Part shown: positions 42,443-51,671 of the stretch, piece after piece
How positions within the stretch are numbered: the first letter of the stretch is position 1
Layout: every line of letters begins with the position of its first letter
Source of the DNA: Flavobacterium daejeonense DSM 17708
Lineage (GTDB): Bacteria > Bacteroidota > Bacteroidia > Flavobacteriales > Flavobacteriaceae
Direction: 5' to 3'
DNA: 55,503 nt
Assembly (NCBI RefSeq): GCF_000425425.1
Contig: NZ_AUDK01000029.1
Span: forward strand, 1 to 55,503
Translations under genes and position numbers: made by a program
Notes under the pieces: generated by a model
What the model was told of the DNA's origin: nothing
Databases searched by the model: none
The model's input: only the letters and a program-made list of their open reading frames with translations

Positions 42443-43786
42443 ATGCAGACTCCTAAAAAAATAGCAATAGTAGGTTCCGGATTAGTAGGTTCATTATTGG
42501 CTATTTATTTAAAAAAAGCGGGACACACGGTTCATATTTATGACAGAAGTCCGGATATTCGACAAATTCAATTTTCGGGGCGTTCGATTAATTTGGCAAT
42601 GTCAAATCGGGGTTGGAAAGCTTTGGATGGAGTAGGAGTGGGTGATGCTGTTCGTGAAATAGCAATTCCGATGGATAAAAGAGCAATTCACCTTGTTGAC
42701 GATTTGAAATTTCAAAATTACGGACAGGAAGGCGAATGTATCTACTCGATTTCCCGCGGAACTTTGAACCGTAAAATGATTGATCTTGCTGAAGAAGCCG
42801 GTGCTGATTTTTTCTTTGAACAAAAAATTTGGGATGTCACTTTGACAACAGCAACTTTGCATATTGGTGAAACTGAAAGAGGTGCCTGGGAAGAGCGACA
42901 GTATGATTTAGTTTTTGGTGCCGATGGTGCTTTTTCCAGAATTCGTCATCGTATGCAGCGTCAGAGTATGTTTAATTATTCGCAGGAGTTTTTGAATATT
43001 GGTTATAAAGAATTGAACATTCCGGCAAATGCTGATGGTTCTCATAAATTAGATAAAAATTCATTCCATATTTGGCCGCGTGGTGAATATATGTTGATTG
43101 CACTTTCGAACTTGGATGGTAGTTTTACCTGTACTTTGTTTATGCCTTTTGAAGGAGAAAATTCATTTGCTTCCTTAAATGACAGAAAAGAAGTAGAGGC
43201 TTTTTTTGAAAAGAATTTTCCGGATTCGGTAGAAGTTATTCCTAATTTAGCGGAAGATTTTTTTAAAAATCCAACCAGTACTTTGGTGACTATGAAATGT
43301 TATCCGTGGACTTATACTGATAAAATTGCGCTAATAGGAGATGCCTGTCATGCAATTGTGCCGTTTTACGGGCAGGGAATGAATGCCGGTTTTGAAGATA
43401 TTACCGTTTTAAATGAAATGATATTGAAATATGGAGATGATTGGGAGCGTGTTTTTTCGGAGTACCAAAAATCCAGAAAACCCAATGCTGATGCTATTGC
43501 GGAACTTTCGTATCGAAATTTTGTTGAAATGGGAACCAAAACGGCTGATGATAAATTTTTGTTGCAAAAGAAAATTGAAAAGTGGTTTTCAGACAAACAT
43601 CCTGATAAGTGGATTCCATTATATAGTCGGGTAACTTTTAGCGATCGTCCTTATGTAGAAGCTTTGGCTTTGGGTGATTTCCAGAATGCAATCATGGAAA
43701 AAGTTTTGAAAATGGATAATATTGAAACGATTTGGGATTCTGCAGCGGTTGAAAATAAAATTTTAGAACTGCTGCAATCTCAATAG
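42443..43786 (+). CDS. kmo: Kynurenine 3-monooxygenase
   Basis: A flavoprotein hydroxylase that makes 3-hydroxykynurenine. The 447-residue protein has the FAD motif IVGSGLVGSLLAIYLKK, the GRSINLAMSNRGW substrate block, FGADGAFSRIR and the second FAD motif IGDACHAIVPFYGQGMNAGFED (broken: IGDACHAIVPF and GQGMNAGFED). Together with KynU this gives 3-hydroxyanthranilate, used for NAD synthesis. Tryptophan dioxygenase is not in the window. A TAATTTTG box lies at 42412-42419. Confidence 0.95.
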   Translation: MQTPKKIAIVGSGLVGSLLAIYLKKAGHTVHIYDRSPDIRQIQFSGRSINLAMSNRGWKALDGVGVGDAVREIAIPMDKRAIHLVDDLKFQNYGQEGECIYSISRGTLNRKMIDLAEEAGADFFFEQKIWDVTLTTATLHIGETERGAWEERQYDLVFGADGAFSRIRHRMQRQSMFNYSQEFLNIGYKELNIPANADGSHKLDKNSFHIWPRGEYMLIALSNLDGSFTCTLFMPFEGENSFASLNDRKEVEAFFEKNFPDSVEVIPNLAEDFFKNPTSTLVTMKCYPWTYTDKIALIGDACHAIVPFYGQGMNAGFEDITVLNEMILKYGDDWERVFSEYQKSRKPNADAIAELSYRNFVEMGTKTADDKFLLQKKIEKWFSDKHPDKWIPLYSRVTFSDRPYVEALALGDFQNAIMEKVLKMDNIETIWDSAAVENKILELLQSQ

Positions 43787-43791
43787 CAAAA

Positions 43792-43847
43792 AATCAATGA
43801 CAATGACAATGTCAAATTTGAAATTGTCATTGCTATTGTAATTGATT
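43792..43847. terminator. Imperfect inverted repeat between kmo and the HerA-like gene
   Basis: AATCAAT / ATTGATT outer arms and AATGACAAT (43802-43810) / ATTGTCATT (43823-43831) inner arms form a long imperfect hairpin between converging genes. There is no strong T run, so a terminator role is only likely. Confidence 0.5.
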
Positions 43848-43864
43848 ATTGCTTTTGTAAGGTT

Positions 43865-45397
43865 TTATTTTTTCAGAATTTTAGAAAGTATTCCAAAAGC
43901 ACCTCTGATAAAAGTGGTACTGGTAAGTACTTTTAGAACCGATTTTCCAACGACTTCTGTTGTACTTGGACCTTGCCTTTGAGTTGTTCGTGCTTGTTTG
44001 CTTTCTTGTTGTTCGGCTTCTTTTTTGTTGTTTTCAGCTTCTATGTCGGCTATTTTTTTGTTGAGCATTTCATAGGCACTTTCGCGGTCAATATTTTCGC
44101 TGTATTTTTTTACTAACTTCGATTTGTTGTTAATTTCCTGAATTTCGCTTTCTGTTAAAACATCCATTCGACTCATAGGGGCTCTTAGCATGGTTGCGGC
44201 AAGAGGCGTAGGAATACCTTTTTCGTTCAATGCTGTAACCAGTGCTTCTCCAATTCCAAGGCTGGTAAGAACTTCGCTGGTATTGTAAAATTCAGAAGTC
44301 GGGTAGTTGTCGGCTGTTTGTTTTATTTCCTGGCGGTCTTTGGCAGTAAAAGCTCTCAATGCGTGTTGGATTTTTAAACCTAACTGCGCTAAAATTCCAC
44401 TGGGAACATCCATTGGGTTTTGGGTGATAAAATAAATTCCGATTCCTTTGGAACGAATTAATTTTACAATAGTTTCAATTTGTTCCAAAAGCGTTTTGCT
44501 GGCTTCTTTAAAAATAAGATGTGCTTCGTCAATAAAGATTACTAACTCAGGTTGTTCGGCATCGCCTTTTTCAGGCATTTGTTGGTAAACTTCCGCTAAT
44601 AAACTCAGCATAAAAGTAGAAAATAGTTTGGGTTTGTCCTGAATGTCGGTCAATCGAAGAATGTTTACATAGCCTTTTCCGTTTTCGTCAATTCGCATTA
44701 AATCATTAATATCAAATGACATTTCTCCAAAAAAGAGTTCGCCGCCTTGTTGTTCTAATTCTATGATCTTTCGAAGAATAATTCCTGTTGTCGAAGTTGA
44801 TATTTTTCCGTAACTTTCTGTGATCTCTTCTTTGCCTTCTTCGTTTATATAGTTGATGACTTTTTTGAAATCTTTAAGGTCTAATAACGGCATTTTATTG
44901 TCGTCACAATATTTGAAGATTATAGCCACTACGCCCGTCTGAGTGTCGTTTAGATCCAGTATTCGGGAAAATAAAACGGGACCAAATTCAGAAATGGTTG
45001 CCCGCAGACGGACTCCGCTTTGTTCGGATAGGCTTAATAATTCAACAGGGAAACTAGCGGTTTGGTAGGGAATGTTGATTTTTTGGTGTCTTTCAGTTAT
45101 AAATGATTTTTCTTCACCTTCTTTGGCTATGCCACTAAAATCTCCTTTGATGTCCATCATTAAAACCGGAATGCCAAATGAGGATAGTTGCTCCGAAAGA
45201 ACCTGAATTGTTTTTGTTTTTCCGGTCCCGGTTGCTCCGGCAATAAGACCGTGTCGGTTTAGCGTTTTTAGAGGGATTTTTACATGGGCATCAGCTAAGG
45301 GGGTTTTGTCTAAAATAGCTCCTCCAAGTAAAATGCTTGCTCCTTTAGAGGCATATCCCTGGTTGATTTCTTCGATAAATTTTTCATTTCTGTTCAT
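43865..45397 (-). CDS. HerA-like ATPase, DUF853 family
   Basis: A 510-residue P-loop ATPase of the helicase HerA C-terminal / DUF853 type (E. coli YjgR relatives). Walker A is GATGTGKT (54-61), with LMMDIKGDFSG after it. Walker B is LVIFIDEAHLIF, followed by the sensor stretch GIYFITQNPMDVP and an arginine-rich LRAFTAKDRQ. A charged, Gln/Glu-rich tail (about 440-475) precedes a conserved C-terminal FIRGAFGIL helix. The cellular role is not established. It is transcribed away from the exb operon. Confidence 0.88.
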   Translation of the reverse strand: MNRNEKFIEEINQGYASKGASILLGGAILDKTPLADAHVKIPLKTLNRHGLIAGATGTGKTKTIQVLSEQLSSFGIPVLMMDIKGDFSGIAKEGEEKSFITERHQKINIPYQTASFPVELLSLSEQSGVRLRATISEFGPVLFSRILDLNDTQTGVVAIIFKYCDDNKMPLLDLKDFKKVINYINEEGKEEITESYGKISTSTTGIILRKIIELEQQGGELFFGEMSFDINDLMRIDENGKGYVNILRLTDIQDKPKLFSTFMLSLLAEVYQQMPEKGDAEQPELVIFIDEAHLIFKEASKTLLEQIETIVKLIRSKGIGIYFITQNPMDVPSGILAQLGLKIQHALRAFTAKDRQEIKQTADNYPTSEFYNTSEVLTSLGIGEALVTALNEKGIPTPLAATMLRAPMSRMDVLTESEIQEINNKSKLVKKYSENIDRESAYEMLNKKIADIEAENNKKEAEQQESKQARTTQRQGPSTTEVVGKSVLKVLTSTTFIRGAFGILSKILKK

Positions 45398-45704
45398 AAA
45401 AAGAGTGTTTTTATAAGTTGGAAATTATAGTGTTATTGTTTTTTAATGTGGTTAAAATAGCTTTTACTGTAATTTTAGCGCTTTTTTTTTGTTAAATATC
45501 TAAAAAAAATCTTTTTAAAATAATATTTTTGGTTCTTGAAATATTGCTGTTTAAAAGGGCAAATGAATAAATTATTTTATCAAAACCTTTGATTTTTTAT
45601 AGCATTATTGATAAAAAAACAATGTTTAAGTTTTTTAAACGGCAATTTACAAATGATTAATCTGAATATAACGAAAAAAAATTTTTTTATTTGAACGAAA
45701 CGTA

Positions 45705-45712
45705 TAAATTTG
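45705..45712 (+). promoter_or_regulatory. -7 box upstream of the exb/tonB operon
   Basis: TAAATTTG (45705-45712) lies 63 bp before exbB. No TTG is found at the usual 17-23 nt distance, only T-rich sequence. The rest of the 378-bp gap 45398-45775 is AT-rich and shows nothing else. Confidence 0.5.
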
Positions 45713-45775
45713 CGGGACTACAAGTTAAATTATAACTAATATAAATTATTTAAAACTATTAAAATTTAAAAAAAA

Positions 45776-46594
45776 ATGGCAAACGTTAAAAAAGAAAGCA
45801 GTTCAAAAGGAGGAGGAATGATTTCAGGAATCATCATTTTATTATGCGTGGCGGTAGGAGTTGTGATTTGGAAATTCATCATGGGATCACCTGCTAACTT
45901 TGAGGGAGGAAATCCAGAAACTGGACACCCAATTAATACATTAGGACAAGTTTATAAAGGAGGGTTTATTGTGCCTGTTTTGTTAGGGATGTTGTTAATG
46001 GTTATTACTTTTTCTATCGAGAGATTTTTTGTAATTTCTAAAGCTGCTGGAAAAGCAAACTTAGATGCTTTTATGGCAAACGTTCAGGCAAGTATTAAAG
46101 GAGGACACATTGAAGAAGCAATTGCTACTTGTGATAAACAACAAGGTTCAGTTGCAAATGCAATTAAATCAGCTTTAGTGAAATATCAAGATGTTAAAAA
46201 AGAAGGATTTAACAGTGAAGAAGCTTCTGAAACTATTCATAAAGAAATCGAAGAGGTGACTTCTCTTGAAATGCCAATGTTAGAGAAAAACATGACTATC
46301 ATTTCTTCATTAGTATCATTAGGAACTCTTGGAGGATTATTAGGAACTGTATCGGGGATGATTAAAGCGTTTGGTGCGTTAGCATCTGCTGGAACTCCAG
46401 ACCAGGCTGCACTTGCAACAGGTATTTCTGAGGCACTTATCAATACTGCAACAGGTATCTCTACTTCTATCTTAGCTATTGTTGCTTACAACTTCTTTAC
46501 TTCTAAAATTGACGATTTGACTTACTCTATCGATGAGGCAGGTACAACTATCGTTAATACATACAGAAAATTCAGAGGAAGTTTGAGACAATAA
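45776..46594 (+). CDS. exbB: MotA/TolQ/ExbB proton channel protein
   Basis: Part of the inner-membrane motor that energises TonB. The 272-residue protein has an extra N-terminal membrane helix (MISGIIILLCVAVGVVIW) and then the three ExbB helices: VPVLLGMLLMVITFSIERFF, ISSLVSLGTLGGLLGTVSGM and GISTSILAIVAYNFF. The TolQ/ExbB core glycines and the INTATGIST block are kept. It heads an operon with two ExbD genes and TonB. Confidence 0.93.
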   Translation: MANVKKESSSKGGGMISGIIILLCVAVGVVIWKFIMGSPANFEGGNPETGHPINTLGQVYKGGFIVPVLLGMLLMVITFSIERFFVISKAAGKANLDAFMANVQASIKGGHIEEAIATCDKQQGSVANAIKSALVKYQDVKKEGFNSEEASETIHKEIEEVTSLEMPMLEKNMTIISSLVSLGTLGGLLGTVSGMIKAFGALASAGTPDQAALATGISEALINTATGISTSILAIVAYNFFTSKIDDLTYSIDEAGTTIVNTYRKFRGSLRQ

Positions 46595-46635
46595 TCATTT
46601 TTGATATTACTGTATCAAAATAAAAAACAAAAAGA

Positions 46636-47259
46636 ATGGCTAAAATAAAAATGAAAAAGAAGTCAACATCGACAGATATGACTGCGATGTGTGATGTTGC
46701 GTTTCTTTTGCTTACCTTCTTTATTTTGACAGCTACAGCTAAAATTCCGGAGGCATTGCCAGTGGATACGCCAGCTTCAACAGTACAGGTAAAATTGCCG
46801 GATAATGATTTGGCTACTGTTTCTATTGGTAAGAAAGATGGTGTGAATAAAGTGTTTTTTGACTTAAAAGGCCGTGAGGTTCGTAAAAAAACACTTGAGT
46901 TGATGGCAGAAAAATATGGTGTGAGCTTTTCAGATGAAGATAAAGAAAAGTTTGCTTTAATGACTGATTTTGGTGTGCCAATTGGAAGTCTTAAACAAAT
47001 TATCGACATGAAAGCTTCTGATCGTGTGAAAGCAGATCAGCCAGGTGTGCCAATGGATTCGCTTGATAATCAATTAAAAGAGTGGATTTATAATGCCCGT
47101 AAAGCAAATATCGAAGTTAACGATAGAGAATTACAAGTGGCAATTAAAGGTGATGCTAAGGAAGAGTATCCGGTTATCAGAAAAGTTATGGATATTTTGC
47201 AAGATCAAAATGTTAATACTTTTAGTTTAGTTACCGGATTAAGAGGAAAAGATTTTTAA
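46636..47259 (+). CDS. exbD: ExbD/TolR family protein, copy 1
   Basis: A 207-residue protein with a short cytoplasmic start (MKKKSTSTDMTAMCDVAFLL), where the membrane aspartate D of CDVAFLLLTFFIL is the proton-path residue. The periplasmic domain is longer than in E. coli ExbD (141 residues), with an insertion at about 85-135. It ends VTGLRGKDF. It works with ExbB and the second ExbD. Confidence 0.92.
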   Translation: MAKIKMKKKSTSTDMTAMCDVAFLLLTFFILTATAKIPEALPVDTPASTVQVKLPDNDLATVSIGKKDGVNKVFFDLKGREVRKKTLELMAEKYGVSFSDEDKEKFALMTDFGVPIGSLKQIIDMKASDRVKADQPGVPMDSLDNQLKEWIYNARKANIEVNDRELQVAIKGDAKEEYPVIRKVMDILQDQNVNTFSLVTGLRGKDF

Positions 47260-47278
47260 TTAAAAAAAATATACTAAA

Positions 47279-47830
47279 ATGGCTGAATTAAATACCGACA
47301 GTGGCGGTGACAAAGGCGGCAAGGTAAGAAGTAAGAAGCAGAATTCTAAGGTAGATTTAACTGCGATGGTGGATTTAGCTTTCCTTTTGATTACTTTCTT
47401 TATGCTTACTACTTCATTGTCTAAGCCACAAGCGATGAGTTTGGGGTTGCCAGATAAAGATCCTAAGGATAAAACTGAGGATTTGAAGGTAGATGAAAAT
47501 CGTACGATGACCATTATATTAGGTGACAATGATCAGTTGACTTTCTATATGGGATTGATTTACAATCCTATTGCAGGTCCTAAAAAGATTGCCTACGGAA
47601 AAGACGGTATTCGTAAAGAACTATTGAAAAGAAAAAAAGAAGTTGCTGCCTATACTGCTGCAAAAGGGAGACCTGATCAGGGAATGATTGTAATTATCAA
47701 ACCAAGTAAGAAGTCTAATTATAAAAACGTAGTTGATATATTAGATGAGATGGCGATTAATGCTATTCCTACTTATACAATCGTTAATGATTTCTTGCCT
47801 GAAGAGGAGAAATTGTTAGAAGGAAAATAA
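47279..47830 (+). CDS. exbD: ExbD/TolR family protein, copy 2
   Basis: A 183-residue protein. After a charged N-terminus comes VDLTAMVDLAFLLITFFML with the proton-path aspartate in MVDLAF. The periplasmic domain carries its own insertion (about 85-110) and a final YTIVNDF. Two unlike ExbD genes next to one ExbB are common in Bacteroidota. The gap to copy 1 is 19 bp. Confidence 0.92.
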   Translation: MAELNTDSGGDKGGKVRSKKQNSKVDLTAMVDLAFLLITFFMLTTSLSKPQAMSLGLPDKDPKDKTEDLKVDENRTMTIILGDNDQLTFYMGLIYNPIAGPKKIAYGKDGIRKELLKRKKEVAAYTAAKGRPDQGMIVIIKPSKKSNYKNVVDILDEMAINAIPTYTIVNDFLPEEEKLLEGK

Positions 47831-47870
47831 GAGTATTCTTGTTTTCTTAATAACTTAATAATTAAGAGAA

Positions 47871-48683
47871 ATGAAATTAGACATATTAAAAAATCAATGG
47901 GTTGATATTGTTTTCGAAGGTCGTAATAAGCTATATGGCGCTTACGAGTTGAGAAAATCTAACCGTAAAACTACAATTAAGGCGCTCCTTATTGGTGCTT
48001 TCTTTTTTAGTTTGGCAGTTAGCGCTCCTCTGATAATCAGTTTGATTCCTAAAGCAGAAAACGAGGAAGACAATGCTATTAGAGAAGTAAAGCTTACTAA
48101 AATTAAGTTGCCTCCTAAGAAACTGGAAGAGCCTAAAAAATATGCTCCGCCACCACCGCCACCACCTCCAAAAGTGGATCAGGTGAAATTTGTAAAACCG
48201 GTGGTAGCAAAAGCGGAAGAGGTAGTTGAAGAACCGCCTAAGATTGAAGAAATCAAGGATAAAAAGATCGGAGCTCAAACTATCAAAGGTGATCCGGATG
48301 CGGTGTTAACTGTAGCACCAGCTGGAACAGGTCCTAAAACTAGTCAGGTAGTTGAAGAATCTGATGATCAGGTTTACAACACTGCCGGTATCGAAGTAAA
48401 ACCGGAATTCCCTGGAGGTATGGAGAAGTTTTATTCGTTTGTGGGTAAAAACTACCGTACACCTGAAGAAGAAGGTTTGAAAGGAAAAGTATATGTTACC
48501 TTCGTAGTTGAAAAAGATGGATCATTAACTGATATTAAAGTATTAAGAGATATTGGTTACGGAACCGGAAAAGAAGCGATAAGAGTATTGCAGAAATGTC
48601 CAAAATGGAATCCGGGTATTCAAAACGGAAAACCAGTAAGGGTACTTTACTCTTTGCCGATTTCAATTCAAAGTGCAGACTAA
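47871..48683 (+). CDS. tonB: Energy transducer TonB
   Basis: A 270-residue protein with a cytoplasmic start, one membrane helix (IKALLIGAFFFSLAVSAPLI, about 37-56), a proline run PPPPPPPP near residue 95, and a C-terminal TonB domain (EFPGGMEKFYSF ... VYVTFVVEKDGSLTDIKVL, then VRVLYSLPI). The EFPGG segment is typical for Bacteroidota TonB. Its stop overlaps the next start. Confidence 0.93.
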   Translation: MKLDILKNQWVDIVFEGRNKLYGAYELRKSNRKTTIKALLIGAFFFSLAVSAPLIISLIPKAENEEDNAIREVKLTKIKLPPKKLEEPKKYAPPPPPPPPKVDQVKFVKPVVAKAEEVVEEPPKIEEIKDKKIGAQTIKGDPDAVLTVAPAGTGPKTSQVVEESDDQVYNTAGIEVKPEFPGGMEKFYSFVGKNYRTPEEEGLKGKVYVTFVVEKDGSLTDIKVLRDIGYGTGKEAIRVLQKCPKWNPGIQNGKPVRVLYSLPISIQSAD

Positions 48684-48913
48684 TGCTAAGAAAATTTATT
48701 ACAAATATTCAGAAGAAATCGCTTAAAGAGCGATTTCTTCTTTTTATAGGCATATTGTTTTTTATGCTCTATTTTGTTTTGGGGTTAATTGTCATCTTTA
48801 TGAAAAATTTCCCAATCCGTATGCCAATGAATTACAGAATTGCTTTTGGAATTCTTTTAATTGTGTATGCTTTCATTCGTTGTGTTAGAATCATTAATGA
48901 TAATAAAGAATAG
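48683..48913 (+). CDS. Small two-helix membrane protein
   Basis: A 76-residue protein starting at the ATG at 48683, which overlaps the tonB stop codon (TAATG). It has two membrane helices: FLLFIGILFFMLYFVLGLIV and YRIAFGILLIVYAFIRC. An upstream in-frame start at 48596 would sit inside tonB and is unlikely. Its coupling to tonB and the next gene 2 bp later suggest a role in the same machine. I do not recognise a family. Confidence 0.75.
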   Translation: MLRKFITNIQKKSLKERFLLFIGILFFMLYFVLGLIVIFMKNFPIRMPMNYRIAFGILLIVYAFIRCVRIINDNKE

Positions 48914-48915
48914 TT

Positions 48916-49827
48916 ATGAAAAAAATAGTTTTGTTCTCGTTTGTCTTTAGTTTTTTTGCAGTTATTTTTTTTATTTCCTGCAAAGATTCAAACCTAAAAA
49001 AGGATAAGGAAACTATTCTTAAAGGGAAGGTTACTCTTTTAGTAGATGAAACCGTAAAACCTTTAATTGAAGATCAGATTGCTGTTTTTGAAAGTACATA
49101 TAATGCTAAAATTACGCTTGTCGCAAAATCCGAAAAAGAATTGTTGCAATCGTTTTTAAAAGATACTTCGGGTGTAGTGGTTTTGTCAAGGCCTTTGGAT
49201 GAAAGTGAGACAAAATATTTTGAGCAATCTAAAATCAAGCCGCGAATTACCAAATTTGCTACCGATGCAATAACCTTTATTTCGAACAAGAAAGATTCGG
49301 ATACTTTGGTTGCTTTAAAAGAAGTGATTTCTTTTTTAAAGGGAGGAGCTGATTCGAAAATAAAAGCTTTAGTATTTGATAATCCTAATTCAAGTACGGT
49401 TCGTTATTTGACACAGCTTGCAAAAATTAGCGAGTTGCCTCAAACCGGAGTTTATTCTTTTAAATCGAATGAAGAAGTGGTTAAGTTCGTTTCGGAAAAT
49501 GAAGGGATGATTGGGGTAGTAGGTGTTAATTGGTTGTTGCAGCCTACGGAAAATATTAGAAAATATTTAACTAATATTAACGTATTAAGCGTTGAAGGTT
49601 TGGATAAAAATGCTTATTTTGCGCCAACTCAGAACAACCTGGCTGAGGGAACATACCCTTTGGCACGTGATTTGTTTATTATAAATTGTCAGGGGTCTTC
49701 CGGTTTAGGGATGGGATTCTCTTCTTTTTTAGCCGGCGAAATTGGTCAAAGAATTGTTTTGAAATCGGGAATGTTGCCTTCGACAATGCCAAGTAGAAAA
49801 ATCATGATTAAAAGCAGGATAAAATAG
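48916..49827 (+). CDS. PstS-like substrate-binding lipoprotein
   Basis: A 303-residue lipoprotein; the lipobox is FFISC with C22. The mature part resembles PstS-type phosphate-binding proteins (VVLSRPLDESE, FDNPNSSTVRYL, YPLARDLFIIN, FLAGEIGQRIVLKSGMLP). No pst permease genes are near. It sits inside the exb/tonB operon, so it is probably not a classical phosphate transporter part. Binding to a ligand or to the TonB machine is possible. Confidence 0.85.
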   Translation: MKKIVLFSFVFSFFAVIFFISCKDSNLKKDKETILKGKVTLLVDETVKPLIEDQIAVFESTYNAKITLVAKSEKELLQSFLKDTSGVVVLSRPLDESETKYFEQSKIKPRITKFATDAITFISNKKDSDTLVALKEVISFLKGGADSKIKALVFDNPNSSTVRYLTQLAKISELPQTGVYSFKSNEEVVKFVSENEGMIGVVGVNWLLQPTENIRKYLTNINVLSVEGLDKNAYFAPTQNNLAEGTYPLARDLFIINCQGSSGLGMGFSSFLAGEIGQRIVLKSGMLPSTMPSRKIMIKSRIK

Positions 49828-49874
49828 TTACGAGAAACGAATTAATGAAAATGAATCAATTAAATAAAGTTACA

Positions 49875-51545
49875 ATGAACAAATTTAAAATTTTAAGTGT
49901 TGCATTTTTTGCTTCCGCTTCTGTTTTGCAGGCGCAAAGTATTGATGAAGTTAAGAAGCAAATTGATGCAGAACAATTTCAAAATGCTAAGACTTCTTTA
50001 AAATCAATTATAAAATCAAACCCTTCTGAGGGAAAAGCTTATTTTCTTTTAGGTAATATTTATTTGAATCAAAGTGTAATTGATTCGGCTAAAATTACCT
50101 ACGATCAAGGTTTAAAAGCTAAGGACGATGCTTATTTTAATAACATTGGATTAGGGCAAATTGATTTAGAGAAAAATGATTTAGCGGCTGCAAAAGCTAA
50201 GTTTGAATCAGTGAAAAGTGAAATGCGTAAGAAAGATTTCGAGGAATATGTATATATTGCAAGAGCTTATATGAATAATTCTCATCCTGATTACAAAGCA
50301 GCTTTGGCAACTTTAGAATTAGCAAAAGAGAAGAATGGTTCTGAACCACAGGTGCTTTTGGCTTTTGGAGATGCTTACTATGGTGATAAAAATCAAAATC
50401 AGGCATTTATCTCATATCGTAATGCATTTCAGGCTGACAATTCTTTGCTTAGAGCGAAAGTGCAGTTAGGAGTTTTATTGAAAGGAGCAAAAGCTTATAA
50501 AGAAGCTGTTGATGCTTACAATGAGGTAATTGCTTTAAATCCAAATTATGCACCGGTTTACAGAGAATTAGCTGAAACCTATTATTACTGGGCATTAAAT
50601 GTTCCTGGACGTTATGATCAATATATCAAGGAGGCCTTGTCTTATTATGAAAAATACATGACAAAGACAGATTATTCTTTGGCTTCGCGTATGCGTCATG
50701 CGGATTTCTTAATCTTGGCTAAAGATTATAAAGCATTAGAAATTGAGGCTAACAAAATGAAAGAATTGGATAATGTTAATCCTAGAATCTTACGTTATTT
50801 AGGTTATGCTGCTTTTGAAAATGGACATAATGAGGATGCTATAACCTCTTTGCAAAAATTTATTGATAATCCGGAAAATAAAGTTATTTCATTAGATTAT
50901 TTGTATTTAGGTGAGGCTAAAATCAAAAAAGGAACTATTGATGATGGAACAGCAATTGACCCTGTTTTATTTGCCGAGGGTATTGAACTTATTAAAAAAG
51001 CGGTTGAATTAGAGCCTTCTGTTGCTGATGGTTTAGGTGATTTAGGAAAAGAATATTATGAGAAAAAAATGTTTAAAGCAGCTGCAGCAATCTTAGAAAT
51101 TGCAACTTCTTACAAAGAGAGCAGAACTTTCTTAATTGATAACTACTATTTAGGGAATTCAATTTATTTTGCTAATGCTGGTAAACCTGTAGCTGAAAGA
51201 GATACTATTGCATTGAAAAAAGCTGATATTGCTTATGGAAATGTATTAGAAGCTTCTCCTGAGACAGTTGATGCTTATATTTCACGTGCAAGAACAAATA
51301 GTTTGTTAGAAGATGATCAGGCAATGATTAAATACTATCAGGAATACATTGATCATGTTACTGCTAAAGGACCTGAAGAGTTAGCTAAACCTAATGTAAA
51401 AGCTAAATTAGTTGAGGCTTATAGTACTATGGGTGCTGGTTACGCTAACTTTGATAAAGCAAAAGCGATTGAACATTTTAATAAAGCTCTTGCTATCGAT
51501 CCTGCCAATCAATATGCAATTCAGGCATTGAAAACACTTCAATAA
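49875..51545 (+). CDS. Secreted tetratricopeptide-repeat protein
   Basis: From the ATG at 49875 the product has 556 residues with a signal peptide (ILSVAFFASASVLQAQ). In-frame ATGs at 49845 and 49851 would add a few residues. About a dozen TPR-like helix pairs follow, such as GKAYFLLGNIYLNQS, PNYAPVYRELAETYYYW and KAIEHFNKALAIDPANQYA. It ends the exb/tonB operon before a strong terminator. TPR proteins often act as scaffolds, here possibly in the periplasm for TonB-linked complexes. Confidence 0.85.
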   Translation: MNKFKILSVAFFASASVLQAQSIDEVKKQIDAEQFQNAKTSLKSIIKSNPSEGKAYFLLGNIYLNQSVIDSAKITYDQGLKAKDDAYFNNIGLGQIDLEKNDLAAAKAKFESVKSEMRKKDFEEYVYIARAYMNNSHPDYKAALATLELAKEKNGSEPQVLLAFGDAYYGDKNQNQAFISYRNAFQADNSLLRAKVQLGVLLKGAKAYKEAVDAYNEVIALNPNYAPVYRELAETYYYWALNVPGRYDQYIKEALSYYEKYMTKTDYSLASRMRHADFLILAKDYKALEIEANKMKELDNVNPRILRYLGYAAFENGHNEDAITSLQKFIDNPENKVISLDYLYLGEAKIKKGTIDDGTAIDPVLFAEGIELIKKAVELEPSVADGLGDLGKEYYEKKMFKAAAAILEIATSYKESRTFLIDNYYLGNSIYFANAGKPVAERDTIALKKADIAYGNVLEASPETVDAYISRARTNSLLEDDQAMIKYYQEYIDHVTAKGPEELAKPNVKAKLVEAYSTMGAGYANFDKAKAIEHFNKALAIDPANQYAIQALKTLQ

Positions 51546-51566
51546 TTGAATGGATAAAATAGAATA

Positions 51567-51594
51567 AAAAGCCGGTTTTTGCCGGCTTTTTTTT
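51567..51594 (+). terminator. Terminator of the exb/tonB operon
   Basis: Stem AAAAGCCGG (51567-51575) with CCGGCTTTT (51582-51590) and a T run. Confidence 0.92.
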
Positions 51595-51621
51595 ATGGGC
51601 TTTTGTTAAGCTAATGATAAA

Positions 51622-51654
51622 TTGAGTAATCTCTTTACAAATTAGTTATCTTTG
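51622..51654 (+). promoter_or_regulatory. Promoter of queE
   Basis: TTG (51622-51624), a 22-nt spacer and TATCTTTG (51647-51654) match the phylum consensus, with the start site about 12 bp before the gene. Confidence 0.7.
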
Positions 51655-51671
51655 CAGCCTAAATTATCAAA

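Noticed and set aside
47931..48278. 115-residue minus-strand frame opposite tonB
   Set aside because: Its sequence is the antisense of the proline-rich TonB segment; no motif of its own and no promoter.
48596..48682. Upstream start of the small membrane protein inside tonB
   Set aside because: The ATG at 48683 overlaps the tonB stop in the usual coupled form and begins the hydrophobic protein; the upstream part is a shadow of the tonB end.
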